Of a stretch of DNA of 64,000 nt, positions 21,057-30,378 are shown piece by piece. Source of the stretch: Immundisolibacter sp. Lineage in GTDB: Bacteria; Pseudomonadota; Gammaproteobacteria; Immundisolibacterales; Immundisolibacteraceae. The number at the start of each line of letters is the position of its first letter. Within the stretch, counting starts at the first letter, position 1. Under the pieces are notes generated by a model that saw nothing but the letters and a program-made list of their open reading frames with translations, was not told the DNA's origin and searched no databases. The translations under genes were made by a program, and so were the position numbers. The stretch is from the NCBI RefSeq assembly GCF_014359565.1, contig NZ_JACIZD010000001.1:726587-790586 (forward strand). The letters are read 5' to 3'.

Positions 21057-21410
21057 ATGGAAAAAAAGGTCAAGCGTCTGCGGCGCGGACGCGCCACACG
21101 GGCGCAGATTCGGAAACTGGGCGTCACGCGGCTGTGCATTCACCGCACGCCGCAGCACACCTACGCACAGGTCATCGACGCCAGCGGCGGTCGCGTGCTT
21201 GCCGCCGCCAGCACGCTCGAGAAGGCGCTGGCTGAGCAGCTTGGCCACACCGGCAACGTCGAGGCAGCGCGCCTGGTCGGCCGGGTGGTGGCCGAGCGTG
21301 CCCAGCAGGCGGGCGTGCTCAAGGTTGCGTTCGACCGCAGCGGGTTCATGTATCACGGCCGCGTGAAGGCGCTGGCGGATGCCGCCCGCGAAGCCGGTCT
21401 GCAATTCTAG
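21057..21410 (+). CDS. rplR: 50S ribosomal protein L18
   Basis: Binds 5S rRNA together with L5. 117 residues with a strongly basic N-terminus ([20 protein letters not shown]) and the conserved end [20 protein letters not shown]. Located between rplF and rpsE as expected. Confidence 0.97.
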   Translation: MEKKVKRLRRGRATRAQIRKLGVTRLCIHRTPQHTYAQVIDASGGRVLAAASTLEKALAEQLGHTGNVEAARLVGRVVAERAQQAGVLKVAFDRSGFMYHGRVKALADAAREAGLQF

Positions 21411-21419
21411 GAGCTGGTC

Positions 21420-21923
21420 ATGGCCCGAGCTGAACAAACATACGAAACCAACGACATCCAGAAGCTGATCAACGTGCGCCGCGTGGCCAAGGTGGTCAAG
21501 GGCGGGCGCCAGTTCGGCTTTGCCGCGCTGACCGTGGTCGGCGACGGGGACGGGCGGGTCGGCTTCGGGCAGGGCAAGGCCCGCGAAGTGCCGGTCGCCA
21601 TCCAGAAAGCCATGGAGGCGGCGCGCCGCGACATGGTGCGGGTGCCGCTCAATGGCGGCACCTTGTACTACCCGATCACCGCCCGTCACGGCGCGGCCAA
21701 GGTATACATGCAGCCGGCTTCCGAGGGCACGGGCATCATCGCCGGCGGTGCCATGCGCGCCGTGTTCGAGGCGCTGGGCGTGCGCGACGTGCTGGCCAAG
21801 TGCATCGGCAGCAGCAATCCCGTGAACGTCGTGATGGCCACCATCGCCGGGCTGGTCGGTATGGAATCGCCGGACGCCATCGCCATGCGCCGGGGCCTCA
21901 ACGTGGAAGACCTGCGGGCATGA
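21420..21923 (+). CDS. rpsE: 30S ribosomal protein S5
   Basis: S5 affects decoding accuracy and mRNA entry. 167 residues. The dsRBD-like N-terminal half includes the spectinomycin loop ([18 protein letters not shown], wild type), and the C-terminal half has [19 protein letters not shown]. The stop overlaps the rpmD ATG by four bases. Confidence 0.98.
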   Translation: MARAEQTYETNDIQKLINVRRVAKVVKGGRQFGFAALTVVGDGDGRVGFGQGKAREVPVAIQKAMEAARRDMVRVPLNGGTLYYPITARHGAAKVYMQPASEGTGIIAGGAMRAVFEALGVRDVLAKCIGSSNPVNVVMATIAGLVGMESPDAIAMRRGLNVEDLRA

Positions 21924-22114
21924 ACAGCAACACGACCAAGAAAGTGCGCGTCACCCTGGTGCGCAGCCGCTCCGGCCGTGGCCGGGTGCACGATGCCTGC
22001 GTTACCGGCCTTGGCCTGCGCCGGATCGGCAGCCAGCGCGAGCTGGAAGACACACCGGCCGTGCGCGGCATGATTCGCAAGGTCAGCTACCTGCTCAAGG
22101 TGGAGGAAGTCTGA
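21920..22114 (+). CDS. rpmD: 50S ribosomal protein L30
   Basis: Small 50S protein, 64 residues ([20 protein letters not shown] then [20 protein letters not shown]). ATG at 21920 overlaps the rpsE stop by four bases. It ends one base into the rplO ATG. Slightly longer than E. coli L30 (59). Confidence 0.95.
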   Translation: MNSNTTKKVRVTLVRSRSGRGRVHDACVTGLGLRRIGSQRELEDTPAVRGMIRKVSYLLKVEEV

Positions 22115-22551
22115 TGCGTCTTGACACCCTCAAAGCCGCCGAAGGCGCGCGCACGGCGCGGCGCCGTCTGGGGCGCGGTATCGGCTCCGGGCTTGGCAAG
22201 ACCGCCGGTCGCGGTCACAAGGGCCAGCACGCGCGTGCCGGCGGCTATCACAAGGTCGGCTTCGAGGGCGGCCAGATGCCGCTGCAACGCCGGTTGCCAA
22301 AGCGCGGCTTCAATTCGCGCACCCTGGGCGACAGCGCCGAGGTGCGGTTGTCCGAACTGCATCTGGTCAAGACCGAGGTCATTGACCTGGACGCGCTCAA
22401 GCTGGCCGGCATCGTGCCCAAGGGCGCCAAGCGTGCCAAGGTCATCGTGTCCGGTGAGCTGGCCGGGCCGGTGCGCCTGAAAGGCGTGGCGGTCACCGCG
22501 GGCGCGCGGGCCGTCATCGAGCAGGCCGGCGGGAGCATAGAAGAAGCCTGA
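22114..22551 (+). CDS. rplO: 50S ribosomal protein L15
   Basis: Late assembly 50S protein. 145 residues with the Gly/Arg-rich N-terminal extension ([19 protein letters not shown]) and the conserved [16 protein letters not shown]. Stop and the secY start overlap by one base (TGATG). Confidence 0.98.
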   Translation: MRLDTLKAAEGARTARRRLGRGIGSGLGKTAGRGHKGQHARAGGYHKVGFEGGQMPLQRRLPKRGFNSRTLGDSAEVRLSELHLVKTEVIDLDALKLAGIVPKGAKRAKVIVSGELAGPVRLKGVAVTAGARAVIEQAGGSIEEA

Positions 22552-23912
22552 TGGCTACGCGCGCCGCCAATCCAGCCATGCTCGGCGGGCTCGGCAAGTT
22601 CGCCGAGCTGCGGCGGCGGCTGCTGTTCGTGATCGGCGCGCTGCTGGTGTTTCGCCTGGGCGCGCACGTGCCGGTGCCGGGCATCAACCCGCAGGCGCTG
22701 GCGGCCATGTTCGAGGCCCAGCGCGGAACGGTGCTGGACATGTTCAACATGTTCTCGGGCGGCGCCTTGCAGCGACTGTCGATTTTCGCGCTCGGGGTGA
22801 TGCCGTACATTTCGGCGTCGATCATCGTGCAGCTGCTCAGCAGTGTGCTGCCCAAGCTGGAAGAGTTGAAGAAGGAGGGCGCCGCCGGGCGGCGCAAACT
22901 GACGCAGTACACGCGTTATGGCACGGTGGTATTGGCAACCTTCCAGGCGCTTGGCATCGCCATCGCGCTGGAGGCCCAGACCGCGGGCGGGATGTCGGTG
23001 GTCATCGATCCGGGCTTCGGTTTTCGGTTGATTGCCATATCGACCCTGGTGGCTGGCAGCATGTTTCTGCTGTGGCTGGGTGAGCAGGTAACCGAACGGG
23101 GTATCGGCAACGGCATCTCGCTGCTGATTTTCGCCGGCATCGTGGCCGGATTGCCGGGTGCCTTCGGCGGCACGCTCGAGCTGGTCAGCACCGGCGAGAT
23201 CGGTGGTGCGGTAGTGCTGCTGCTGTTGCTGGTGATTCTGGGTGTGACGGCGTTCGTGGTGTTCGTCGAGCGCGGCCAGCGACGCATAACGGTCAATTAC
23301 GCGCAGCGTCAGCAGGGGCAGCGCATGTACGCGGCGCAGACCAGCCACCTGCCGCTGAAACTGAACATGGCGGGTGTGATTCCGGCGATTTTTGCTTCCA
23401 GCATTCTGCTGTTTCCGTCGACGCTGGCCAGCTGGGCCGGCAGTGGCGACAACGCGCTGTCCTGGTTGCGGCATGTGACCACAGCCTTGTCGCCGGGTCA
23501 GCCGCTGTACGTGCTGCTGTATGCCGCCGGTATCGTGTTCTTTTGCTTTTTCTATACCGCAGTGGTCTTCAATCCGAAGGACACGGCGGACAACCTGAAG
23601 CGTTCCGGCGCATTTTTGCCCGGCGTGCGGCCCGGTGAGCAGACGGCCCGCTACATCGATGGCGTGGTGACGCGCCTGACGGTTGCGGGCGCGGCGTACA
23701 TCGCGCTGGTGTGCCTGCTGCCGGAGTTCATGATCGTTTACTGGAACGTGCCGTTCTATTTCGGTGGGACGTCGCTGCTGATCGTGGTCATTACGATCAT
23801 GGATTTCATGGCGCAGGTGCAGACCCACGTCATGAGCCATCAGTACGAGGGCCTGATGAAGAAGGCCAACCTGAAGGGCCGCGGCGCCGCCGGTTTGTTC
23901 GGCCCCCGTTAG
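22551..23912 (+). CDS. secY: Preprotein translocase subunit SecY
   Basis: Pore-forming subunit of the SecYEG channel in the inner membrane. 453 residues, ten predicted membrane segments. Visible family marks are the plug/TM2 region ([20 protein letters not shown]), the cytoplasmic loop after TM6 with [17 protein letters not shown], and the loop before TM9 with the Asn/Pro-rich [17 protein letters not shown]. It overlaps rplO by one base and precedes rpmJ, the canonical spc-operon end. Confidence 0.98.
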   Translation: MATRAANPAMLGGLGKFAELRRRLLFVIGALLVFRLGAHVPVPGINPQALAAMFEAQRGTVLDMFNMFSGGALQRLSIFALGVMPYISASIIVQLLSSVLPKLEELKKEGAAGRRKLTQYTRYGTVVLATFQALGIAIALEAQTAGGMSVVIDPGFGFRLIAISTLVAGSMFLLWLGEQVTERGIGNGISLLIFAGIVAGLPGAFGGTLELVSTGEIGGAVVLLLLLVILGVTAFVVFVERGQRRITVNYAQRQQGQRMYAAQTSHLPLKLNMAGVIPAIFASSILLFPSTLASWAGSGDNALSWLRHVTTALSPGQPLYVLLYAAGIVFFCFFYTAVVFNPKDTADNLKRSGAFLPGVRPGEQTARYIDGVVTRLTVAGAAYIALVCLLPEFMIVYWNVPFYFGGTSLLIVVITIMDFMAQVQTHVMSHQYEGLMKKANLKGRGAAGLFGPR

Positions 23913-23928
23913 TTTTGGAGTCACGACA

Positions 23929-24042
23929 GTGAAAGTTCGCGCATCGGTCAAGAAGCTTTGCCGCAATTGCAAGATCATTCGGCGCAAGGGCGTGGTTCGC
24001 GTCATTTGTGTCGAAGCCCGGCACAAGCAGCGGCAGGGTTGA
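23929..24042 (+). CDS. rpmJ: 50S ribosomal protein L36 (zinc-containing form)
   Basis: 37-residue protein from GTG at 23929: [20 protein letters not shown] followed by [17 protein letters not shown]. The zinc ligands Cys11, Cys14, Cys27 and His32 are all present, so this is the zinc (C+) form; a zinc-free paralogue under Zur control might exist elsewhere. It lies 16 bases after secY and 41 before rpsM, as in other gammaproteobacteria. Confidence 0.95.
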   Translation: MKVRASVKKLCRNCKIIRRKGVVRVICVEARHKQRQG

Positions 24043-24083
24043 GTCGGCCGCGTCGGCCGCAAAGGAATTCTGGAGTTCGGTAA

Positions 24084-24440
24084 ATGGCTCGTATTGCTGG
24101 TATCAACATTCCCGACAACAAGCACGCGCGCGTTGCCCTGACGTCGATTTACGGCGTGGGCGCTACCCGTGCGCTGGAGATTTGCGCCGCGGCGCAGATC
24201 GAGCCGGCACGGCGCATCCGGGATCTGAGCGAGGCGGAGGTCGAGGCGCTGCGCCGCGAAGTCGGCAAGCTGACGGTCGAGGGCGACCTGCGGCGCGAGC
24301 TGCAGATCAACATCAAGCGCCTGATGGACCTGGGCACGTATCGGGGCCTGCGTCACCGCCGAGGTCTGCCGGTGCGCGGTCAGCGCACCCGTACCAACGC
24401 CCGCACCCGCAAGGGTCCGCGCAAGCCCATTCGCAAGTAA
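24084..24440 (+). CDS. rpsM: 30S ribosomal protein S13
   Basis: 30S head protein contacting P-site tRNA and L5. 118 residues, [20 protein letters not shown]; the C-terminal [20 protein letters not shown] tail is present. First gene of the alpha set. In E. coli the leader just upstream holds the S4-binding pseudoknot; here only 41 bases separate rpmJ and rpsM. Confidence 0.98.
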   Translation: MARIAGINIPDNKHARVALTSIYGVGATRALEICAAAQIEPARRIRDLSEAEVEALRREVGKLTVEGDLRRELQINIKRLMDLGTYRGLRHRRGLPVRGQRTRTNARTRKGPRKPIRK

Positions 24441-24459
24441 TCGCTAACAGGATCGCCTC

Positions 24460-24852
24460 ATGGCCAAGCCCAACACCAGCAAGACGCGCAAGCGCGTCAA
24501 GAAGAACGTTTCCGAAGGCGTGGCGCACGTGCACGCCTCGTTCAACAACACGATCATTACCATCACTGACCGGCAAGGGAACGCCCTGTCGTGGGCCACG
24601 GCCGGCTCCTGTGGCTTCAAGGGTTCGCGCAAGAGCACGCCGTTCGCGGCCCAGGTGGCCGCCGACAAGGCCGGCACCAAGGCGCAGGAATTCGGCGTCA
24701 AGACACTGGACGTGGTGGTCAACGGTCCCGGGCCGGGTCGCGATTCGGCGGTGCGGTCCCTGAACAACGGTGGCTTCAAGATCCTGAGCATCACCGACGT
24801 GACGCCGATCCCGCACAACGGCTGTCGGCCGCCCAAGAAGCGTCGCGTCTGA
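24460..24852 (+). CDS. rpsK: 30S ribosomal protein S11
   Basis: Platform protein of the 30S subunit, near the mRNA exit. 130 residues with [19 protein letters not shown] and the C-terminal [14 protein letters not shown]. Unusually, it is followed by rpoA rather than rpsD. Confidence 0.98.
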   Translation: MAKPNTSKTRKRVKKNVSEGVAHVHASFNNTIITITDRQGNALSWATAGSCGFKGSRKSTPFAAQVAADKAGTKAQEFGVKTLDVVVNGPGPGRDSAVRSLNNGGFKILSITDVTPIPHNGCRPPKKRRV

Positions 24853-24939
24853 GTAGCAGAACGCGGCGGCCGTGCGAATCGCGGTCAGCCAGTCGCCAGT
24901 CCGTCATCGGCAATAGCCAACGCAGCGAGCGTGTCCAAC
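24853..24939 (+). other. rpsK-rpoA junction lacking rpsD
   Basis: 87 bases where the S4 gene (about 620 bases) normally lies. No reading frame or S4-like segment can be recognised in any frame, and no S4-like protein is encoded elsewhere in the window. See the corresponding finding. Confidence 0.85.
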
Positions 24940-25941
24940 ATGCAGTCATCCGTATACGAGTTTCTGAAGCCCAAGCTGGTCAAGGTCGAGCGCCTCTCGC
25001 CGGTGCATTCCAAGGTCACCCTGGAACCATTGGAGCGCGGCTTCGGCCACACGCTGGGCAATGCCCTGCGGCGGGTGATGCTGTCCTCGCTGCCCGGCGC
25101 GGCCATTACCGAGGTGCAGATCGAAGGCGCCCTGCACGAGTTCACCACTCTGGAAGGCATGCAGGAAGACGTCATCGAGCTGCTGCTGAACCTCAAGGGC
25201 GTCGCGGTGCGTCTGAACGGTCGTGACGAGGCGACCGTGCGCCTGTCCAAGAAGGGCCCCGGCGTGGTCACGGCGGCCGACATCGAGGTCAGCCATGACG
25301 TCGAGGTGGTCAACAAGGACATCTACCTGGCCACCCTGATGGCAACCGGCAAGCTCGACATGACGCTCACCGTGCGGGTCGGCCGCGGCTACCAGCCGGC
25401 GGCGGTTGCCGATGAGGGCGAGGAGCTGCCGTCCATCGGCAGCCTGCGTCTGGATGCCCTATACAGCCCGGTGCGCCAGGTCAGCTACAGCGTCGAGGCG
25501 GCGCGCGTCGAGCAGCGCACGGACCTGGACAAGCTGATCATCGACATCGAGTCGAACGGCACCATCGACCCGGAAGAAGCCATCCGGCGCGCGGCCACGA
25601 TCCTGTACGAGCAGTTCGCGGTTTTCGTCGAGTTGCAGGGTGGCGCCGCGCCGGGCCGCAGCCGCGAGATGGTGGGCGACATCGACCCGATTCTGATGCA
25701 GCCGGTGGAGGAGCTCGAGCTGACCGTGCGCTCGGCAAATTGCCTGAAGGCCGAAAACATTCATTTCATCGGCGACCTGATCCAACGCACCGAGGCGGAC
25801 TTGCTGCGCACACCGAATCTTGGCAAGAAATCACTGAACGAAATCAAGGAGATCCTGGCCCGCCACGGCCTGTCGCTGGGCATGCGCCTAGAGGGCTGGC
25901 CGCCGGCCAACCTGCCCCGGCCGACCGAGATGATTTCCTGA
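24940..25941 (+). CDS. rpoA: DNA-directed RNA polymerase subunit alpha
   Basis: Alpha dimer nucleates RNA polymerase assembly; its C-terminal domain binds UP elements and activators. ATG at 24940 gives [19 protein letters not shown] (333 residues), aligning with E. coli; an in-frame GTG at 24931 would add three residues. N-terminal domain signatures: [18 protein letters not shown] and [14 protein letters not shown]-terminal domain: [17 protein letters not shown] (with the Arg265 equivalent) and [18 protein letters not shown]. Next gene rplQ after 35 bases. Confidence 0.98.
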   Translation: MQSSVYEFLKPKLVKVERLSPVHSKVTLEPLERGFGHTLGNALRRVMLSSLPGAAITEVQIEGALHEFTTLEGMQEDVIELLLNLKGVAVRLNGRDEATVRLSKKGPGVVTAADIEVSHDVEVVNKDIYLATLMATGKLDMTLTVRVGRGYQPAAVADEGEELPSIGSLRLDALYSPVRQVSYSVEAARVEQRTDLDKLIIDIESNGTIDPEEAIRRAATILYEQFAVFVELQGGAAPGRSREMVGDIDPILMQPVEELELTVRSANCLKAENIHFIGDLIQRTEADLLRTPNLGKKSLNEIKEILARHGLSLGMRLEGWPPANLPRPTEMIS

Positions 25942-25976
25942 CGCGCCGGCGTTGAACGCGACGAGGTTTTACAGAC

Positions 25977-26363
25977 ATGCGACACAGAAAGATCGGCCGA
26001 AAGCTCGGCCGTAACAGCAGCCACCGCGTGGCGATGTTCAAGAACATGACCGCTGCCCTGGTGCAGGAAGAATTGATCCGGACCACCCTGCCGAAGGCCA
26101 AGGAGCTGCGGCGGGTGATCGAGCCCCTGATCACCCGCGCCAAGGTCGATTCGGTGGCCAATCGCCGTCTGGTGTTTGCGCGTTTGCGCGACAAGGAGGC
26201 CGTCAGCAAGCTGTTCGGTGAGCTTGGCCCGCGCTACGCGGCACGTCCGGGCGGCTATCTGCGGATTTTGAAGTGTGGCTTCCGTCCCGGTGATGCGGCG
26301 CCCATGGCGTACGTTGAACTGGTCGACCGACCGGCCGGCGAGGCGAACGCCGCGGCCGATTGA
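25977..26363 (+). CDS. rplQ: 50S ribosomal protein L17
   Basis: 50S protein near the tunnel exit. 128 residues, [20 protein letters not shown]; the family motif [19 protein letters not shown] is intact. Last gene of the ribosomal supercluster; a strong terminator follows 19 bases after its stop. Confidence 0.98.
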   Translation: MRHRKIGRKLGRNSSHRVAMFKNMTAALVQEELIRTTLPKAKELRRVIEPLITRAKVDSVANRRLVFARLRDKEAVSKLFGELGPRYAARPGGYLRILKCGFRPGDAAPMAYVELVDRPAGEANAAAD

Positions 26364-26382
26364 GGGTGGGACGAAGGTTGCA

Positions 26383-26415
26383 GTGAAAAAGCCGGGCCAG
26401 TCCCGGCTTTTTCAC
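26383..26415 (+). terminator. Bidirectional terminator after rplQ / frameshifted ada
   Basis: A perfect 14-bp stem (GTGAAAAAGCCGGG and its complement) with a 5-base loop. The A run on one arm and T run on the other make it work in both directions: it ends the alpha operon on the + strand and could end the ada transcript on the - strand. Confidence 0.9.
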
Positions 26416-26541
26416 TTATTGCCCGCGCGAGTTGGCGGCAGGCAGGAATTCGTCGGGTGTGGACGACAGATGCGCTGCCACCGGGGCCCGCAAGGGCGAG
26501 AACCGACTCTGACGATTGGCCATGTCGTTGCTCGGCATTCG

Positions 26542-27644
26542 TCATCGCCGCTTGCCGGGTAACGCGGATTGCTGCGCCTCCCGGCCGTGCAGCGCGCGCT
26601 TGCGTGCCACGCCCCAGCGGTAGCCGGCCAAGCCGCCATCGATGCGCACGACGCGGTGACAGGGAATCGCCACTGCCAGCGTATTGGCGGCGCAGGCTCC
26701 GGCGACCGGCCCGACAGCCTGCGGCGCACCAATGCACTGGGCGATGTCGGTGTACGTGACCGTGCTGCCGGGCGGGATAGCCAGCAATGCCTTCCAGGCG
26801 CGCTGCTGAAACGCCGTGCCGCGAACGTCCAGCGGCAGGTCGAGGCCCAGGCGCGGTGCTTCCACAAGCCCACCACCTTGGCCACGGGTTGCTCGAAATC
26901 GGCATTACCGCCGATCAATGAGGCGCGCGGGAAACGATCCTGCAGGTCGCGCGCCAGCGCATCCGGATCATCGCCCAGCAGAATGGCGCACACGCCGCGC
27001 GCACTGGCTGCCACCAGAATCGCCCTCAGCGAGCACTGGCCGATGGCGAAGCGTATTTGCGTCTTTGCGCCCCCGGCGCGGTAGTCGGTCGGGGTCATTC
27101 CCAGGAGCCGGTTCGATTGCTCGTAGAAGCGCCCGTTGGAGTTGTAACCGGCACCGTAGATTGCCTCGGTGATCGTACTGCTGCGGTCCAGCGCGGCGCG
27201 CACGCGGCCAGGTCGATGCGCCGCCGCGTAAACCCTCGGCGTCACGCCAGTGACGGCCTTGAAAATGCGATGCAGATGGTAGTTGCTGAGCCCGGCATGT
27301 TTCGCCAGCTGGTGCAGGCTTGGCGCCCGTTCGGCTTGCTCAATGAATCGGCACAGCTCGCTCACCAGGGCCGCGTGCCGCACCGTCAAGGGCGCCTGGT
27401 CCGGCTTGCAGCGCTTGCAGGGGCGAAAACCCGCGCGCAGCGCATCCGTCGCCGTGAGGTGGAACTGCACATTCTCGGGTCGCGCCAGCCGCGCGGCGCA
27501 GCAGGGCCGGCAGAAAACACCGGTGGTTTTGACCGAGTAGAAACAGCTGCTATCGGCCGCCGGATCGCGAGCCATGACCACAGCCCAGCGCGGATCGCTC
27601 CGGATGGCGGCGGCGCGGTCTGCCGTGGCGATGGCTGTGGTCAT
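26542..27644 (-). pseudogene. ada: Bifunctional Ada (methylphosphotriester/O6-methylguanine methyltransferase and regulator), frameshifted
   Basis: Ada repairs alkylated DNA by suicidal methyl transfer and, once methylated on its N-terminal Cys, activates the adaptive response. Domains in order: N-terminal zinc/acceptor domain (GVFCRPCCAARLARPENVQF, then GFRPCKRCKPD; Cys45 is the acceptor by homology to E. coli Cys38), an AraC-type helix-turn-helix (LSNYHLHRIFKAVTGVTPR), and the methyltransferase domain with the active-site IPCHRVVR. The last domain is in a different frame: near 26866 the bases that should read GGC-TTG-GTG-GAA read GGC-TTG-TGG-AAG, a one-G deletion. Without it the protein would be about 367 residues with every key residue intact. 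This is either a recent mutation or an assembly error. An ATG at 27674 would lengthen the N-terminus by ten residues. Confidence 0.85.
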
Positions 27645-27989
27645 GGTGCATTCCTGTGGTTTCAGGGCGGGCAATCCGACGATAGCCGTTGCCTGGAAAC
27701 CGGGTACTCCGAATGTTGCTTTTGAATCGATGCTCGGCGATTGCGCCTTCGATGCCGACGCCAGTTGCCACGAGAGCGCACGGGGATATCCGGCGCCGTA
27801 CCGTGGGGGTGGCCTGCAAACGGCGCGCCGGTGACCGCACGCGTTCTGTCAGGACGCCGGAGGACATCTGACCTGAAGGACCGAGGCGGGCCGACACCGT
27901 GGGCGAAGAACCCGGAGATTCGAATGCCGGTGCGCGAACCGCAAGCGGCGCCGGATGGTTCGATCCGGTGTCTGCAAGGTGCCGAAGAA
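27645..27989. other. Noncoding region upstream of ada
   Basis: 345 bases with no convincing gene on either strand. It should hold the ada promoter (see the candidate Ada box at 27716) and the 3' flank of tRNA-Thr. Short open frames here lack a ribosome-binding site or any recognisable protein family. Confidence 0.5.
27716..27728 (-). promoter_or_regulatory. Candidate Ada box
   Basis: On the - strand the sequence GATTCAAAAGCAA matches 9 of 13 positions of the E. coli ada operator (AATTAAAGCGCAA), keeping the ATT and GCAA blocks. It lies about 72 bases before the ada start, an appropriate distance, but no clear -35/-10 pair follows it. Confidence 0.3.
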
Positions 27990-28065
<76 letters not shown>

Positions 28066-28102
28066 GTGGGTGCATGCCCGGTTTGCGTGGTCCGGGGACG
28101 CG

Positions 28103-28133
28103 ATTATAGGCGGGCGCTTCCGGCACCGTCTAA
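28103..28133 (-). promoter_or_regulatory. Promoter of tRNA-Thr
   Basis: On the - strand a perfect TATAAT (28103-28108) sits about 38 bases before the tRNA 5' end, with TTAGAC 19 bases further upstream (28128-28133) as a weak -35. The region after the -10 is GC-rich, as expected of stringently controlled stable-RNA promoters. Confidence 0.6.
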
Positions 28134-28158
28134 CCTGCGCCGGCACCGCAGGCGACAA

Positions 28159-29199
28159 ATGGCTAGAATGCTGACCACTTCGCCACCTGGCCTGTTCGTG
28201 CCCGTTTCTGCCGCCTCCGATCCCCGTCTTGCCGCGCTCAGCGCCTGGCTGACCCAACGACTGGCCGGGTTCACGCTGGAGCCGGCTTCGGCGGATGCCA
28301 GTTTTCGCCGCTATTTCCGCGTGTTCCACTCTGGCGGGACGCTGATTGCCATGGACGCCCCGCCGCCGCAGGAGGACTGCCGGCCGTTCGTCCAGGTGGC
28401 CGGGTTGCTGCACGCGGCGGGCCTGAACGCGCCGCAGGTTCTGGCAGCGGATGTCGAGCGTGGCTTCCTGCTGCTGAGCGACCTTGGCCGGCATACGTAC
28501 CTGGAAGTCATCGGCGAACGAAACGCCAATTCGCTGATGGCGGACGCGATCGGCGCCCTGGTGCGTTGGCAGGCGTCCAGCCGACCCGGCGTGCTGCCGC
28601 CCTACGACGCGGCCTTGCTCGGCCGCGAACTGGACCTGTTCCCGGACTGGTACGTGGCCCGGCACCTTGGTCTGGAGTTCACGCCCGCGCAGGCCGAGGC
28701 CTGGCTTGCACTGCGGGGCCTGCTGATCGAGCGCGCCGTGACGCAAAGCCAGGTATTCGTGCACCGCGACTACATGCCCCGCAACCTGATGCCGGGCAAT
28801 GGCGCGCACGGCGGCCCCGGCGTGCTGGATTTTCAGGACGCCGTGTACGGCCCGGTCAGTTACGACGTGAGCAGCCTGCTGCGGGATGCCTTCCTGTCGT
28901 GGCCATACCGGCTGGAGGCGCAGTGGCTGTTCGAATACTGGCAGCAGGCGCGCGCTGCCGGCATCGATGTGCCGGCCAGCTTCGAGCGGTTCCAGACCGA
29001 TTGCGATTTCATGGGCACGCAGCGGCACCTGAAGGTGCTCGGTATCTTCGCGCGCCTGAACTACCGCGACGGCAAGCCGCGCTACCTGGCCGAAACGCCG
29101 CGCTTCGTCGGCTATATCGAGGCCGCGGCATCGCGCACGCCCGCCTTGGCGCCGGTGGCGCGACTGCTGGCCGATCTGCACGCGCGGGCTGCGCCATGA
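28159..29199 (+). CDS. amgK: N-acetylmuramate/N-acetylglucosamine anomeric kinase AmgK
   Basis: Phosphorylates MurNAc or GlcNAc at the anomeric position in the peptidoglycan recycling route that bypasses de novo UDP-MurNAc synthesis (known in Pseudomonas, where it gives intrinsic fosfomycin tolerance). 346 residues of the aminoglycoside-phosphotransferase/choline-kinase fold: a nucleotide-binding N-lobe with ASFRRYFRVF near residues 44-53, the catalytic loop VFVHRDYMPRNLMPG, and the metal-binding LDFQDAVYGPVSYD. Start ATG 28159; an ATG at 28168 is an alternative. It overlaps murU by ATGA, strongly supporting the assignment. Confidence 0.9.
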   Translation: MARMLTTSPPGLFVPVSAASDPRLAALSAWLTQRLAGFTLEPASADASFRRYFRVFHSGGTLIAMDAPPPQEDCRPFVQVAGLLHAAGLNAPQVLAADVERGFLLLSDLGRHTYLEVIGERNANSLMADAIGALVRWQASSRPGVLPPYDAALLGRELDLFPDWYVARHLGLEFTPAQAEAWLALRGLLIERAVTQSQVFVHRDYMPRNLMPGNGAHGGPGVLDFQDAVYGPVSYDVSSLLRDAFLSWPYRLEAQWLFEYWQQARAAGIDVPASFERFQTDCDFMGTQRHLKVLGIFARLNYRDGKPRYLAETPRFVGYIEAAASRTPALAPVARLLADLHARAAP

Positions 29200-29858
29200 A
29201 GGCGATGCTTCTGGCCGCCGGTCTTGGCACGCGCATGGGCGAGCTGACGCGCGACCTGCCCAAGCCGCTGCTGGACGTGGACGGCAAGCCATTGATCGCG
29301 CACCTGCTGGAGTCGCTGGTCGCTGCGGGCTTTGCCGATCTGGTCATAAACGTGGCGTACCTTGGCGAGCAGATCGAGGCGGCGCTCGGCGATGGCAGCC
29401 GGTTTGGCGCCCGGATCGCCTACTCGCGCGAGCCGGACGGCCCACTCGGCACCGGAGGCGGCGTCAAGCGCGCGTTGCCGCTGCTGGGCACGGCGCCGTT
29501 CTTGCTTGTCAACGCCGATGTGCGCAGTGATTACCCCTTTGGCCGGTTGCGCCGGCCGCTTGTCGGACGGGCACACCTGGTGTTGGTGGACAACCCGGCC
29601 CACAACCCGGCCGGCGACTTTGCCCTTGGCCCGGACGGGCGCCTGGCCAACCAGGGTGAGCCGATGCTGACCTTTGCCGGGCTGAGCGTGCTCGATCCGC
29701 GCCTGCTGGAGAGCGCCGGCAAGGGTGCATTCAGTCTGACTCCGCTGCTGCGCGCCGCGGCCGACGCCGGGCAGCTGCATGGCGAACGCTATGCCGGTAC
29801 GTGGCTGGACGTGGGCACGCCCGCGCGGCTGGCGCAGGCCCGGACGCCGCATTCATGA
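29196..29858 (+). CDS. murU: N-acetylmuramate alpha-1-phosphate uridylyltransferase MurU
   Basis: Converts MurNAc-1-phosphate and UTP to UDP-MurNAc, the step after AmgK. 220 residues, a single-domain nucleotidyltransferase: LLAAGLGTRMGELTRDLPKP is the nucleotide-binding signature, GPLGTGGGVKRALP the uridine loop, and VNADVRSD the metal-binding Asp. The ending YAGTWLDVGTPARLAQA is typical of MurU. ATG at 29196 overlaps the amgK stop; its own stop overlaps the next gene by four bases. Confidence 0.92.
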   Translation: MKAMLLAAGLGTRMGELTRDLPKPLLDVDGKPLIAHLLESLVAAGFADLVINVAYLGEQIEAALGDGSRFGARIAYSREPDGPLGTGGGVKRALPLLGTAPFLLVNADVRSDYPFGRLRRPLVGRAHLVLVDNPAHNPAGDFALGPDGRLANQGEPMLTFAGLSVLDPRLLESAGKGAFSLTPLLRAAADAGQLHGERYAGTWLDVGTPARLAQARTPHS

Positions 29859-30295
29859 TCGACGCGATCCAGAGCCTCGCCACCCGCATGCTGGCCTTGC
29901 TGGGCATCGACCCGCGCTGGCTGGCGTGGGCCACGCCGGTGTCGCTGTTGACGCTGCTGGCCACGGTGGCGCTGTTGCCACTGTTGGTAGCCCGCCTGCC
30001 GCAGGATTACTTCTACCGTGAGCACCGCCCGCCGCAGCCACACACCGGTCATTGGCTGCTGCGCTACAGCCTGCTCATCGTCAAGAACCTGCTCGGCGCC
30101 GTCCTGCTGGTGGCCGGTCTGGCCATGGTGGTGCTGCCCGGCCCCGGGATAGTGACGATCCTTGCCGCGTTCGCGCTGCTGAACCTGCCGGGCAAATACC
30201 GCCTGGAGCGTTGGCTGGTATCGCGCCCACAGGTGCGCGCTGCCATCAGCATGATGCGCGAGCGCGCCGGCCAACCGCCGCTGCACCTGCCCTGA
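29855..30295 (+). CDS. PGPGW-family transmembrane protein
   Basis: 146 residues. An N-terminal membrane helix (TPVSLLTLLATVALLPLLVA) is followed by a basic loop and two more hydrophobic stretches around the motif VVLPGPGIVTILAAFALL, which resembles the PGPGW domain of small inner-membrane proteins of unknown function. The C-terminus is basic and cytoplasmic by the positive-inside rule. The ATG overlaps the murU stop by four bases, so it is translated with the recycling genes; a role in sugar recycling is inference from linkage only. Confidence 0.7.
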   Translation: MIDAIQSLATRMLALLGIDPRWLAWATPVSLLTLLATVALLPLLVARLPQDYFYREHRPPQPHTGHWLLRYSLLIVKNLLGAVLLVAGLAMVVLPGPGIVTILAAFALLNLPGKYRLERWLVSRPQVRAAISMMRERAGQPPLHLP

Positions 30296-30378
30296 CGCGT
30301 GACCTGTGCCGCGCTTTTCTCGTAAGCTTGCCGTTGACCGGCGCGAGTCGGTCAACCCTATCCACGGAGACCGTTCGA

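Noticed and set aside
26412..26865. Alternative C-terminus of Ada read straight through the frameshift
   Set aside because: The straight frame gives a nonsense tail, whereas the shifted frame restores the conserved PCHRVVR methyltransferase site.
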